A stretch of 64,000 nt of DNA from Leuctra nigra (Eukaryota > Arthropoda > Insecta > Plecoptera > Leuctridae): contig OW203764.1 of NCBI GenBank assembly GCA_934045905.1, positions 37,445,434 through 37,509,433 of the forward strand, given 5' to 3'. The notes beneath the pieces are model-generated. The model was given only the letters and a program-made list of their open reading frames with translations, ran no database searches and had not been told where the DNA came from. The translations under genes were made by a program, and so were the position numbers. This document shows, piece after piece, positions 11,251-23,352 of this stretch; position 1 is the first letter of the stretch, and every line of letters starts with the position of its first letter.

Positions 11251-12294
11251 TAATATTACTGTAAATATATGGCCTACTGGATACCAACTGAATGAAAAAC
11301 ATAAGCACTCTGGGCGAGACACTGCTGTGATCAAACTACTGCACTCTTCACACTAAAAATGTCACATATTAAGAAGAATATAGAAAAGGATTGTGAGAAA
11401 TTTAAGTGAAATTTCTTCGAGGAAGTACTAAAGCGATATGAATTTGGTCGAAAAATAATTATATACCAAGCTTTATATTACGCAGTCTTCATGTTGAGCA
11501 AAATCCAGAAGACCATAAAGAAAACTGTTTTGATAGATGGAACTAATGCCATAATTCCTTAGTTACAAAAGTAAGAAATTCGCTATAATATATTACGTTA
11601 CGACTTGTGTTGAAGAAAGGAAAGAGAGAGGAAGGCTGGATTTGAAACGACAGCTCTGAGAACTACCAGGGACTTAATGAACTTTCGTCATGCTTATTAT
11701 ACATTCTCAAATACACCGAAAGAAAAAATAAATAAAATAAAAAATTGATACGAAATTTAAAACTTTTGTAATTTACGTTTTATCTAGCTCAACTTTAAGG
11801 TACTAGAACTATTTTTTCGTCATAATACTTGCAATGTTATGAAAATTGTGTCAAATTCAAAAGTAATGTTTTAATTAAAAGAGGAAATTTTCAGCTTGAT
11901 ATAATTCATTTGCAGTTTTAACAGTGTCTCGACCAATGCAAGTTTCTTTTTGCGCCATCCGGTATATGTATTATTCAATCCTACCTTGTAATATCTCATT
12001 TAAGATAACTCTAAAAAAGTCAGTGGTTACACAAGCAGCAGTGAAGTGAAGAATCGGCATAGAGAGAGACGAATTCCCAAAAGATAGTTGGTAACTCGTG
12101 GATATTCGGGCCGGTAGCATGATGTGATGTCTCTTTGGTGAAATTCTGTGGGTTTGATGAGGCATTCCAAGTCTGAAGAGAAGAAGCTCTACGCAACCGA
12201 GGCACAGAGCATCACGGAAGATAACTTCGAATTACCAAGAGTACATTCACGAGACATGTATGATCGATTTTCATAACCGCAATCCAACGGCCCC
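11251..12294. other. Inter-exon sequence, no gene seen
   Basis: AT-rich, no exon. Short frames between 11970 and 12205 have no recognisable product. Confidence 0.35.
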
Positions 12295-12605
12295 TTCCTT
12301 AACGCAGTGGTGGGGTTTTTGTAGGCCAATGATCCACTGCAGCTACGCCGGCAAGCATATGCTCATGTGTAAGGGCTTCCCATGCCGGACAGGTCAGTGG
12401 TGAGGCCCATACAAAGAGCAGCCACGGATTTGTGGTCCCCTCGGCCCGGCCTCCCCTCTCGAGACGGTTGTCCCCCTGAATGATCCCACCGGCCCGAAGC
12501 CTCCCTCCCTCCGGTCCGTCCCCATTCCGGCCTGACCTTCCCACCAGTGCTGGACTCCCACCGGATCGGGCCCCTTTTGTCGACCCCTCCCATGACCTCC
12601 CTTAA
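12295..12605 (-). repeat. GC-rich island, probable retroelement fragment
   Basis: This 310-bp block is sharply richer in G and C than its surroundings and is open in several frames on the minus strand, which reflects composition rather than a gene. It looks like a fragment of a retrotransposon or other inserted DNA, but I recognise no domain. No clear flanking duplication was found. Confidence 0.35.
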
Positions 12606-12905
12606 TATGCAACAAAGTTAAAATAAATCTCATTGTGCGCAAAATGACCTCGCTGACACTATTATACTACCAACTCATTACCATAAAACTCTCCCCGAAG
12701 ATATGTAAGTGATTTTAAAAGGACAAGGATTGCTAGCTTGAGGATTTGTGTTTAGAATAGCAATGCATGAATCACAATGCAGGTTAATTCTTGGACTTAG
12801 TTCGCCATCAATATTCAGTACTACATTGGAATATTTATTATTTATTGCAGTCATCATAGTACACTATTATACAACTCACATAAAAATGAACTCTTTTGAG
12901 ATATT

Positions 12906-13147
12906 TCAAACATTATCTACTTTCGTTTTCTGATTATGGCTTCCACTTTTATGGCTTCGTAAGCTATTCATATTTTTGAAAAGACGATTGCATAATGGAC
13001 AAAGAAAAGGCCCAATCATGTCTCCATGTGAATTACGCGTGTGAAATTGGAGGTACTGTTTCTCGGCAAAAGTTTTCGAACACTTGTTGCATGTGAAACG
13101 TTCTTGCCCAGCTATCGAAGAATCGCGGTAGTACAGGCCACCACCAT
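12906..13147 (-). CDS. Alternative terminal exon, two C2H2 fingers
   Basis: The acceptor is cttccag; the exon begins AT (Asp). No ATG opens the frame, so it is easily missed. It codes for 80 residues. Finger 1 is C20, C23, H36, H41 with AEKQYLQFH; linker GDMIGPF; finger 2 is C50, C53, H66, H71 with KNMNSLRSH. The tail is NQKTKVDNV. All zinc ligands are present. Confidence 0.88.
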
Positions 13148-13373
13148 CTGGAAGTAACAGTGCGGTGTCAAGTTATTCAGTTCATATGCAACTAACTTGA
13201 GCAGTACTTTTTTAGAATACCTAATAGGAAGAGAGATCTCAGGAATATGGGGAACTACTTGTGTATGGAATTATTAAGAAATCAACAATTTAATTTTAAA
13301 GAGGTTACAGTAAAATTGTTATATTTAGGTATTAGCATAGGTATACAAAAGTCAACCCTAACAATATAATTAA

Positions 13374-13762
13374 CCATAAAAAACACTCCGTGTAAAAAAA
13401 CAGCCAAGTCTCTTCAACCAAAAAAAATAATTATGAAATCTAAAAATTCTCCACTGAAACGTAGTGATATCAAAAAATGAGCCAAGTCAAAACTTTATTT
13501 GAAAATTAAAAAATACTTGGCGCATCGTGTATATAAATAGCTTAGAAGTATAGGCTAGATATAAATACATATACTTACAGTACCTATACCTACAATGCCC
13601 TAAAAAAACGATGCGCCAAGTATTTTTTAATTTTCAAATAAAGTTTTGACTTGGCTCATTTTTTGATATCACTACGTTTCAGTGCAGAATTTTTAGATTT
13701 CATAATATTTTTTTTTAGTTGAAGAGACTTGGCTGTTTTTTTACACGGAGTGTTTTTTATGG
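13374..13762. mobile_element. Foldback element: palindrome with arms of about 155 bp
   Basis: The left arm (13374..13528) and right arm (13608..13762) are nearly exact reverse complements around a loop of about 80 bp. The outer ends read CCATAAAAAACACTCCGTG. With few mismatches over 155 bp, the transcript of this intron would form a very long hairpin. It has the look of a foldback MITE. Confidence 0.8.
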
Positions 13763-13899
13763 GGATTTCACTTATTTTTTTAGTTTATTTACACAACTTG
13801 TAAAACTTATTTGGGCAACAATGGCTAATTCCATTAAAAAAAAACGCTATTTCCGAATTAGTTACTAAAAAAATATTGTTTGGAGCTAAATATAAACTT

Positions 13900-14345
13900 A
13901 AAGTGATATGCCATGAAGAATTGCGAAAGCATCGTTCCAATAGGTCCAGCCGTTTTCGAGATATGGCATCACTTCCGGTTTTCAAAATGGCGGCTGAAAG
14001 CTCTTACACATTGTATTAATATGTATATAAATACTAATATTACATTATAAGCCTTCTGAATATGTAGTTGGTTTTTATATAAAGGGAAGTGAATTTAGGG
14101 AGATTTCGCTAAACTATGACGTCATTTCCGGTTTCAGTAATTAGAAAACTTTAATCTAACTATTGTTATTTCATATAGAGGAAAGTCTGAATCAATTCTC
14201 GCAAATTTCGTTCCGATCGGTTAAGCCGTTTTTGCGATATGACGTCACTTCCGGTTTCAAAATGGCGGCACAAAAAATTCATAAGGGCAAGGTATCATCA
14301 GGCAGACGAGCTGTATATGTGGTGAAAATTTCGGGTCAATCAACC
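13900..14345. repeat. Degenerate repeats with GACGTCA(C/T)TTCCGGTTTC motif
   Basis: The phrase CACTTCCGGTTTTCAAAATGGCGGC (near 13970) returns in similar form near 14100-14135 and 14240-14272, each time next to text like GCCGTTTTCGAGATATG. It is a small set of diverged copies of one unit. No coding sequence. Confidence 0.45.
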
Positions 14346-15065
14346 CAGCCGTTTAGGCTGTGGTGGAGACCGCGGAATTTATTGGAAGATGAATCATCAT
14401 CATCATTATTATTATCTGAAAGCCGTACAATTTCACGGTTTTCACGGCCCTCTAGTTCGCAAAGGGCGTAACCTATTGCTCCCAAATTTGGTATATGTTG
14501 TAGGGTGGGCCATAGCTCGAAATTAAGATATTTCGCAACAATGTGAGATTTTCCAATTTTGAGATCCAGTAGGCCGAAAATGCCACTTTGATGCTTACAG
14601 TAAAAGTGGGTTGCTCCAGCCTTTTTATATGAGAGTGTGCGCGCCGTACGACTTGGCTGGCGTGGAGCGACCGCTCCACTAGATAAAATTATAAAATTTT
14701 CACTTCAAGAATCATAGAAGCAGATCAAATAAATAGACATATTTTATATAGCCCAGTGAGAAGATATAATAGAATTAAAAGCTGTCCTACTTGTGCACGT
14801 TACAGATAACTAGAGCACATTACGTGCTAGTGTAAAGAACTATCGATTAAACTTAAAGAAGACAGTTCATATCTTCATGAGGGTGAACATCGGAACTAGC
14901 GGAAATACACCTCAAAATTTGTAATTTTGGTCAATAATCTCTCAACTTACTTAGGCGTTAATTATTAGGCGATCTTCTTAGGAATGCAAACATACAAGAG
15001 TTTTAAATAAATAAAATTAATACTTCCCAAAATCAGATGTTGAATCACAACTTAAAAAGATTTGT
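14346..15065. other. Inter-exon sequence with short ATC/ATT microsatellite
   Basis: A run of ATC and ATT triplets lies at about 14390-14415. Nothing else recognisable; the end is probably the 3' UTR of the next exon. Confidence 0.35.
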
Positions 15066-15295
15066 TTAAATTATCTTTCTATTTGATCCATGTACTTGAC
15101 TCTTATGACTCCTTAAACTGTTAACATTCTTGAACACACGGTTACAGTGCGAGCACACAAATGGTCCCTGCATATCTCCGTGGCTATTACGCATGTGCAT
15201 ATGAAGGGTCAAAGGCATGGCAAAGGATTTCGAGCAGATTTTGCAAATATAGTCGGAGGTTGCAACTTGTGTTAGTGATACGAGGGTACCAACAT
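15066..15295 (-). CDS. Alternative terminal exon, two C2H2 fingers
   Basis: The acceptor is gcttccag; the exon begins AT (Asp). It codes for 76 residues. Finger 1 is C18, C21, H34, H39 with AMPLTLHMH; linker GDMQGPF; finger 2 is C48, C51, H64, H69 with KNVNSLRSH. The tail is GSNRKII. Finger 2 is typical, while the hydrophobic finger 1 helix (MPLTL) is distinct. Confidence 0.88.
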
Positions 15296-15750
15296 CTGGA
15301 AGCAAAGACAAAAGACATTATGTTAACAGGATATTTCAATTCAGAAGGTTGGCAGACAACGTTGCTTTTCGGCAGCATGCATTACGTAACGATCATCCAG
15401 TTCTTCTACCATGGGCAGAATGCAAAGGAATTAAACGGAACCCAAGTTAGCTAAAAAGGAGACAATAATAATTAAGTAATAAATTAATTTAGCTAGATTT
15501 TGCACAACCAATGAAGTTATGTTGGAAGCATCGCTGTTTGCTACAGTTTGCCATGGTGTAACGATCACTGGTTTGACTGTAACATCATTATACCATGGTT
15601 AGGTGTCTAATTAGTAATTATAAATGCAAGGGGAACTGCAGGAGTAAAACAAAACAAAATAAATTGAAGAGATAGTGTACAGAAATTCCTGCAAAATATT
15701 TATTTAGAATCAATTGTAATGATTATGAAAAATACAAACTGTATATTTTT

Positions 15751-16385
15751 ACTAGGAAAATGCTCAGTGAAACACGATGAGCGAGCAACATCTTCAACCA
15801 AACGTGATCCAATCAATCAAAGATACTACTATATTATTTCTGATTTTCATGGCAACTTTCCAATTTCCATACACTCTGGAACAATTGAATAACAGATCCA
15901 CAAGCCGTAATTTTACTACTTTTCTTTAAATCTCCTTTGACAGCTCTTTCAAAACTCTTAAAATGGCAATAAGTCTGCAAAACTTGACCAATTGGAATGG
16001 GCTGAAAATATGTCAAATATGAGATTTCGATCGTGATCACCATGCAAAATTTGAACTTAATCGGAACATTTTGAACACAATCATAAGATATTTTAAACCA
16101 ATTTGAGATTTGCCTTAAACTTCGTAAAGTTTGATAAAATGTGGTTAAAATTTCAAATGAATCAAAACAACAAATCAGAAAATATATATTTTTAATTTTA
16201 ACAAAGTAACGGATTTAAAAAAATCGGGTCTACAAACCGCCGAATTGGTCCTTAAATGTGTGCAAAATTTCAGCCTTATCGGAGAAACGGTGCAACGTGT
16301 ATACCGTCAGCGACAGATAAATAACACACAAAAAACAGAGGTCCATGCCACAAGAATGAAAAGGAGCCGCTCGCCCAAGGATTGA
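15751..16385 (-). mobile_element. Dispersed repeat family A, copy 4 (short, inverted)
   Basis: Starts with CTAGGAAAATGCTCAGTG and GATGAGCGAGCA, the complement of the family A right end, and finishes near GGAGCCGCTCGCCCAAGG. It is shorter and more diverged than the copies at 6.1, 33.8 and 61.1 kb. Confidence 0.5.
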
Positions 16386-17269
16386 CTGCATGACCACAAA
16401 TATGTGTGAGCAAGATGCCTGTTCTCGGGTTGAATATGTCAACGAAAATGTTCAACTTGATGAAGTCCAGTGAATCCGTCTTTTCAATGTTAAAATGAGC
16501 TCGATCTGTGCAGTGGCACAGTTCCACAAGGTGAATATTCTTACAAACTCATGATAAGCCCCAGCTAGGACTGTCAAGGAAATGAAGTAGAACCTGCTGA
16601 AGACTGGAAAGTAGCAAAACCCTACTGGCTACGTCGCTAAGCCCATATGCAGAAATGTGGCTCGAGCTCTTCACCGCAACAAGAAACTTATTTCAACGTT
16701 CAATGATTAAATTTCGGAGAAAACTGATAAACAATAGTTTTTAGTTTTAGTGTAGAAAGTAGGTACCTAAATGTAAATATTAACATCTTTAATTCAAAAC
16801 AAATTATCTTTAAACATCAGTAATTCACTGTTTATTAAATTTAATGAATTTTATATTGATCAGTAAGCTGGACCTCAATGGTCAACCATGTATTGTGGAG
16901 AGCCATCAATAAATTTGATTTCTCTCTGGATGGATGGATTGATCGATTGCAGTGAGCTGTCACAACACAATTAAATGTTCAAGGTTTTGAGTTACAACCA
17001 CAAAGACTGTGCCATTCATGATGGCACAGATGATGGCACCTATCATTATTAGTTTGTAAGGCTCTACCACCTGCCCAATGGTGCAATTTGTAGAATTAAA
17101 CTGAATGAATGTACCCAACATTATTATATTTTGCACTTGTATGAAACACCATACCTACTAAGTAGCCTATCTATATCTAAATGCATGCAAACATTCAATA
17201 TATTTACAGGATAGATTTCAAAATGTGCAATTTGTATTCAAATTTGAACATTATTTTTATTATTTTCAA
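16386..17269. other. Inter-exon sequence, no gene seen
   Basis: AT-rich, no exon or clear repeat structure recognised. Confidence 0.35.
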
Positions 17270-17502
17270 CTAGGTACTACTACTAGCTTTAGTCTTTGAA
17301 GCACACCGTGATAAGACTGCATGTTGTATTATATTAGATAGATTTTGAAAGTTTTTCTTGCACAGAGGGCAGAAGAATGGCCCAGGCATGAATTTCATGT
17401 GATTTCTGAGGGTAGTCGCATCCGAATATGTTTTACTCCAATCACCGATCATGACACGAAAAGCGTTCTGCGTGTTCCAAGTGACGGTGCAACGCAAGAC
17501 AC
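17270..17502 (-). CDS. Alternative terminal exon with a degenerate finger 1
   Basis: The acceptor is gtttccag; the exon opens GT (Gly). It stays open for 77 residues but has lost finger 1: only C5 remains of the CxxC pair and only H35 of the His pair. The linker has shrunk to MPGPF. Finger 2 keeps C45, C48 and H61, but the last ligand is C67 after five residues, giving a C2HC-like finger, and its helix (QNLSNIIQH) departs from the array pattern. It is either an exon decaying without frame loss or one recruited to a non-DNA role. I think decay is more likely. Confidence 0.6.
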
Positions 17503-18162
17503 CTGGAAACCACAACAAAAACACTGAGTATGAGACAGAATCAAGAGAAGACAACAAAGAGATCAAAGTGTGGTGCATGTCATGAAATCATGTGACCAAG
17601 CTGAACGAATGTGTGGGAATGACACCTGGTTTCGAGAAGCACAATGCGTTACTGTACTTATAGGGTAGAGTCATTGTTTCTCTGAATCAATACATTACAA
17701 ACATAGAAATACCTATATATTTTGAAAAACTTATAAAATAAAAAATACACAAATCCCACATTATGAGTTAAATAAAAACAGTAATTCTTTCTAAACCCGT
17801 TTCATGCAGTCTAGAGTCCTATTTAACATGGGTAGTCCTATACCTGCCCATGCTATCTAGGACTCTAGACCCCATGAAACGGAGTTTAGTCTTATTCTCG
17901 AATAAAAAAATATAAATTTTTTAAAGTGCTCAGAAAGATAAACTTAATTTTCTTGCATCAGCAGTATGGAGATATTTGTGCCCATTTTTTACACAAACTT
18001 AAATCAATATTCGAGATTATCAAGATTTTAGCACGGAGACAAAAAGTATTTGGTTTAGATGCTTGTGTTAAAAAGTTTAGGGAGTAGGGAGCATTAAGAA
18101 AAAAACAGTTACTTGCTACAGTTTGACCCATACAACTCATATTGTCATTCATTAGGTTACAC
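17503..18162. repeat. Inter-exon sequence with a small inverted repeat (17793..17887)
   Basis: AAACCCGTTTCATG with TCTAGAGTCCT at the left is answered by AGGACTCTAGA with CATGAAACGGAGTTT at the right; the loop is about 37 bp. It is a short MITE-like hairpin. No exon. Confidence 0.5.
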
Positions 18163-20610
18163 CAGTGGTACTCAACCTGCGGCCTGCGAGACAAATTTTT
18201 GTGGCCCCCAGTTGATGTTTCAAATACCTACCTGCCTATTCACAAAATGTGTACTCTGTTAAAATAATATATAATAATAATAATCTTCCTCCCGGTTCCA
18301 AGAGTTGGGTCGGGGGGTGGCGAAGCCACCATTTACTAGGGCCCGGACTCCTAAGCTAGCTGGCCAGGCTTGGCTCTTCCTCTTCGTTCTTCTTCTCTAC
18401 CAGTTTTTTCCACTTCTTCCTGTCTTCCCACCACCTTCCTTCTTCCACTTCTTCCCACTTCTCCAGTCTCTCATGTACATCTTCTGCTACCAGCTCTCTC
18501 CACTTTTCCCTCGGTCTTCCAACTCTCCTTTTATCACTTCTCGCAGCTTCGAACTCCCGACGCGGTATTCTCTCCCTCTGCATTCTCTTCATGTGGCCAA
18601 ACCACCGTAGCCGCTCTCTCCCCATTTTAAATGCCAACCTCTCTACCTTCAAGTCTCCTCTAATCTTTTCACTCCTGATCTTGTCCACCTTAGTTACTCC
18701 TTGTATGCTTCGTAAAAACTTCATTTCTGCTGCCTGCAACTGGCTCTCCTCCTTTCCTCCAATCGCCCACGTTACGGAACCATAGGTGAGTATTGGCAGG
18801 AAATAGCTTTTGAAAAGGAGTATCTTGCATTTCTGGGGGAACTGCTCATTCCAAAGAAGTTTCCTGACTAACTGAAAAAATGTGTTAGCCTGTTGTACTC
18901 TTGAGATTATCTCTCTTCCTATTTTTCCATCCTTAGTTAGCCAGCTCCCCAGATACTTAAACTCTCCTCTCTCCGCCAGTTCCAAGCCCCGTAGCCTGAT
19001 CTTCACATTTCTTGTTGCCTTCCTCTCCATTACTAGTGTCTCACTCTTTTCCTGACTTATTCGCATACCGTATTCTTCAGTCATCTGGCTCCATCTATCA
19101 ATCTTTTCTTGAACACATTCGCTGGTTCCTCCCCACACTACGATATCATCTGCATATACCAGTGTATTCGTCTCCTGGTCTTCGCTTGGTTCTACTTTTC
19201 TCAGCAGCTCGTCCATGACAATGACAAATAGTGTCGGGGAAAGAACGCTGCCCTGTCGAAGTCCTTCCTTCACCTCAAACCATCCTGACTTCCCCTCCAC
19301 TGTTTGTACACAGCTCTCGTTCTTCTCATATGTGCTCTTGATTCTCTCAATCAGACCCAATCCCACCCCCTTCCGCTTCAGACATTCCCATACTTTCTTC
19401 CTTGGTAGGCGATCGTAGGCCTTTTCCAAGTCTAGAAAAACCATCTACAGTTTTTCTCCACTCTCCCACTTTCTCTCCATGACTTGTCGGATAGTGAATA
19501 TTGGATCAATGGTTGATCTACCTGGCCTGAACCCATATTGTTCCTCCCTGAGCTTTTCCTCTACTACTTCTTTCAGTCTAAATTCCACCACTTTTTCGAA
19601 TACTTTGGCACACTGACACATCAAAGTAATTCCCCTGTAGTTGCTGCACTTCTTCCTGTCACCCTTTTTGTAGATCGGTACAATCACTCCCTTTCTCCAA
19701 TCGTCCGGTATGGTCCTCTGTTTCCATGCCGCACTCATTACTCGAAACAACCATCTTTTTCCAATTTCCCCAGCAGCTCTTACCATCTCCACTGTTATCT
19801 CATCTATTCCGGGTGATCGACCATTCTTCATCTCGTTTAGCGCTTTCTCCACTTCTCCCTCTCTCAAAGCACACTCCTCCTCTTCCTCGTTCTCACTCTG
19901 TAGTATTCCACTACTTTCTGGTAGTGCCTGGTACCAGAATAATTCTGGTATTATTTTTTATAATATATATTAAAAAAAAATGTTTTCTCGTTTCGGGCTG
20001 AAAGGCTGAAAATGCGACAAAAGCTAAATGTAACTTCATACTTGATAAAAACTCACAAACTATTGTATATAACAATGGTATGAATTATTAACCATTGTTA
20101 ATTGTTGCAGCGAAAATGAAGCATTTTACCAATTCCGAAAATTGTAAAAGAGTGTTTTGTTTTGGCATGTGAAACATTGATCGATTTGTTTCCTAATAAA
20201 CAAGGCCTGAATGAAGCAGGCTTGTGAGAAGCAGACTGCAGGGGGCTAGCTGACTGACCCCCCACTCTCCACACAAAATTAAGTTCAGCGTCCCAGAATC
20301 ACTTAAATTGCTTCAAATTCTAAAAAAATATGCCATGCGAGCAACAATTGGAGGGTAGTTTGCTTCAGTTAATGTATTTTAGAGCCCAAGAATCAATTTT
20401 AAATTGTTAAATTCTAAGAAAACGCCCTGCGGGGCTAGGCTGAGGGGCTTTGCCCCCTCCCCCCCCCCCCCTCCCCCCATAATAAGAGTAGTTTCTAAGC
20501 GCCTGATCACGTGACGTGAGAATTATTTTACCTATTAAGTACAGCCCAGCCCGCCAACAAAAGCAAATTTGTATTATTGGCCCGCAAGTCAAAAAGGTTG
20601 AGTACCACTG
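18163..20610. mobile_element. hAT-type element of 2.4 kb carrying a LINE insertion
   Basis: The ends are CAGTGGTACTCAACCTGCGG and, read inward from the right, CAGTGGTACTCAACCTTTTT, typical of hAT termini (CAG start). The flanks are GGTTACAC (18155-18162) and GGCTACAC (20611-20618), an 8-bp target duplication with one change. No transposase remains. About 1.7 kb of the interior is a later LINE insertion. Confidence 0.8.
18280..19965 (-). pseudogene. 5'-truncated non-LTR retrotransposon with interrupted reverse transcriptase
   Basis: On the minus strand the frame opens near 19960 and runs to 18356. It shows reverse-transcriptase landmarks in order: SPGIDEIT, SNYRGITL, EEQYGFRPGRS, FLDLEKAYDRLP with its catalytic Asp, GLRQGSVLSP, the YADD catalytic box, then a C-terminal region with LRWFGHMKRM and RRVGRPREKW. 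One TAG (19445-19447) splits the frame just before MVFLDLEKAYD. No endonuclease is present. The 3' end carries an ATAAT-rich tail at about 18260-18290. Clade not determined. It lies inside a hAT-type element and is not functional as seen. Confidence 0.85.
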
Positions 20611-20689
20611 GGCTACACTGAGTAAAATAAGGTAGGAGTCTATTGCCAAATCCATGAAATGAAAGCATTTGGTACCTACTTGAAACAGA

Positions 20690-20921
20690 AGATCCAAAAA
20701 GCTTATGTTTCAGACTCGTAGGGTTTCGGTAAGAATTCATATTTTTAAACGCTTTGGACTTTGGAGCATTGCGAGCAGATGTACGGTCCTCGCCAGTCAC
20801 CGTGGATTGTGCGCGAATGTAAGCGAAGAGAACGTTGCGTGGAGAATATCTTGTCACAAACGCCACACCGCTTAGTTTGAGACGGTATCACTTATCAGCG
20901 ACAAGTGTGGACGAGGACCAG
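20690..20921 (-). pseudogene. Broken zinc-finger exon (relative of the 23.4 and 26.4 kb exons)
   Basis: The acceptor ttcttgcag is present at the same place as in its relatives. Read in the required phase, the frame meets a TAA about 17 codons in. In a shifted frame finger 1 is intact (CGVCDKIFSTQRSLRLH, then GDWRGPY and CSQC). A 4-base insertion after the finger 2 cysteines (20740-20760) then shifts the frame again and leads to a stop. The remaining text still matches KNMNS and a diverged tail. Two independent frame breaks make this a dead copy of a duplicated terminal exon. Confidence 0.8.
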
Positions 20922-21760
20922 CTGCAAGAACGGAACAGAACAACCCTATGAGTTGTTCCACGTGAATTTCAATACATATTGTTTTATTTTGTTACTGCGG
21001 TCACTCAAGAAGTAACAGAGATATAAAAGACTATAATACTTCTAAGTAATGGACCCAGGATAAATGCAGTGGAGAGCGAGTAGTGTAATACTATGTCGTT
21101 ATATTTTAATTTGTTTATTTGATGACATTCAACTAATAAAACTATTTTTATTATTTTTGTTATTTTATAAAAAAACTCACTAAATACAAACACAAGCTAC
21201 AAGCTAAATGTTGTGTCGAACACTTTCGGAAAAAACATTCATTTTCACGAACATGAATTGTTGAGACCAAAAATCGAAGAGAAGCCATAAAAACTTTTAA
21301 CTGGAACTTAGTTAATACAACATGCTAAATTATATAACATGCTAAATTATTGTTTTACCTATATAAAAGTTTGGAATAGAAATGCATCAAAAATTAAAAT
21401 ATCTGTTATGGAACCTTTCATAATAGAGCGATGTAATACACCTGTTATCTAAAATTGTAGTAGGTATTGCCTGGCCTTACAAACATTTAAGACGTTTGGG
21501 GTTAGTTAAAGGGTGCAGCAAATTTAGAATGGCTATGTCTCTTTTAGAAAAAGCTTTTGAAAATTCTTAGGAATTAATGCTATTTAAAAAAAAATGGTGT
21601 GTACTTCAGCTTCATAACTTCTGTCAATAATGACTGGTGTAGATAAAACAAATTATTATTTTTACGTTTTTATCCAGCAGAAGTGGCAACTGAATTGAAT
21701 TATGGTCCTAAACGCTGAAGCTAAAGGAACTTTTGAAAATAACTTTTGATCCTATATTTA
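20922..21760. other. Inter-exon sequence, no gene seen
   Basis: AT-rich; no exon or clear repeat recognised. Confidence 0.35.
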
Positions 21761-21902
21761 GGCCTGGTTGCACAATGTCCCAAAAAAGTTAGCGGTAGGA
21801 TTTATCGGTTGAATTGAAACCTTGGCAACAGACAATGAAACACAGCCATATAGACTGCTAAAGTGAACTTTACCTACTTATCGGGACATTGTACAACCGG
21901 GT
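21761..21902. mobile_element. MITE B, short copy
   Basis: The ends GGCCTGGTTGCACAATGTCC and the complement of GACATTGTACAACCGG face each other over about 140 bp. The flanks TTA are compatible with a 3-bp duplication. The interior (CCTTGGCAACAGACAATGAA) is shared with the right end of the next element. Confidence 0.65.
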
Positions 21903-21906
21903 CTTA

Positions 21907-23276
21907 GGCCTGGTTGTACCAAGTCCCGATAAAGTTAGCGGTAGCAAAGATAATTAAAGCAGGAAGATGTTTCATGTAATGTTAAAATCTGTCTGTGAGA
22001 ATTTGCGAAAAAAATCAAAGTCCCATGTCTCATAATAAACCTCACCAATAGATGTCTCTGATTCATATATGTCTGTCTCTCTCCCACTTATGTTATTCGA
22101 CTTCAAAACCCTCAAATACAATGTTGCAATGTCTATCTAATACAATTGACCAATGTAGGTGGGCGTTGCCTTTTGAAAGACAAAAGTATTACCATGGCAA
22201 CTCCAGAATTCTTAGAAAATAACAATTTTTCATTCAAACAAATGAAATTCAGAAAGATCAAAGAAATAGCCAACAGGTGTTAATCTAGTTTAATTTATCA
22301 CTTGAAATAGTACAATCAATATATTTAAACTCATATAAATCATGTTTGATGATATGCTGGACAATTTTTACGGATGCTACAACGAAACAAATTATATTTT
22401 GCCAGGTATGTTGCCAAAGCGTTTTACTTTTTAATGGCGTCTGTCACTGGATAGTTTCGTCAACTTAAAAAGGTCCTTCCTCTCTTATGAGAAGTTAATT
22501 AAGACTAAACAATATTCAAGTAGATAGCTTAAAGCAATACTATTATTAACGGCAATTTGTTGATTGTAAAACTGTTAAATTCTGTTCGAATTCAACATTA
22601 TTATAATAATATCATGTGTACAATTTGTTGTGTATATAAGCTTTTTGGTTGTGACCAAACATTGACTTTTGTTTTATGACGTCGTAGTTTGGTAGATCTA
22701 CATTGGTCAATTCACAGTTTACCTTGAAAAGTCCAAGCTGGTTCTGAAGTTGCTTCAAGTTCCATGGCTCTGGTAAACGTCATTTACTAATTAAATGTAA
22801 CTTTTCATATACACAATTTCGAGCTGAATTAAGTGCAATTGATCTCATGTCATTTCGTTATGTATTGAGAGAGAAATTAAATAAAACCTAAGTATCCATG
22901 GCAAAGAAACTTTTGTTTGCTATTTTTAGCTGGCCATGGAATATTTCATAAGAAAATGCTGGTAGAGATAGAGTTAAAAACAGTCTATGCACCTTGAAAT
23001 CTTGAAATGCAGTGCTGCCAGAATGATCCCCAAACACAGAGACATCTATTGGTGAGGTTTATTATGAGACATGGGACTCTGTTTTTTTCGCAAATTCTCA
23101 CAGACAGATTTTAACATTACATGAAACATCTTCTTGCTTTAATTATCTTTGGCGGTAAGATTTATCGGATAAAACCTTGGCAACAGACAATGAAACACAG
23201 CCATCTAGACCGCTAAAGTCTACTTTAGGCTGAAGTGAACTTTATCTTACTTATCGGGACATCGTACAACCGGGCC
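21907..23276. mobile_element. MITE B, long copy (1.37 kb) with long inverted arms
   Basis: It starts GGCCTGGTTGTACCAAGTCCC and ends with its near complement at 23253-23276. Long inverted arms of about 120 bp (21946-22075 against 23035-23160) include CATGTCTCATAATAAACCTC and its complement. The interior has no clear ORF. It sits immediately beside the short copy and shares its terminal sequence. Confidence 0.7.
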
Positions 23277-23352
23277 TTAGTGAACTTGAACACTTGCTTT
23301 CCATATAAAATAGGTTTCTGAGAGAAAGTTAATACTCGATTACATTGCTAAT

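Noticed and set aside
12299..12642. Three overlapping minus-strand frames
   Set aside because: All come from one GC-rich block; openness in several frames reflects base composition.
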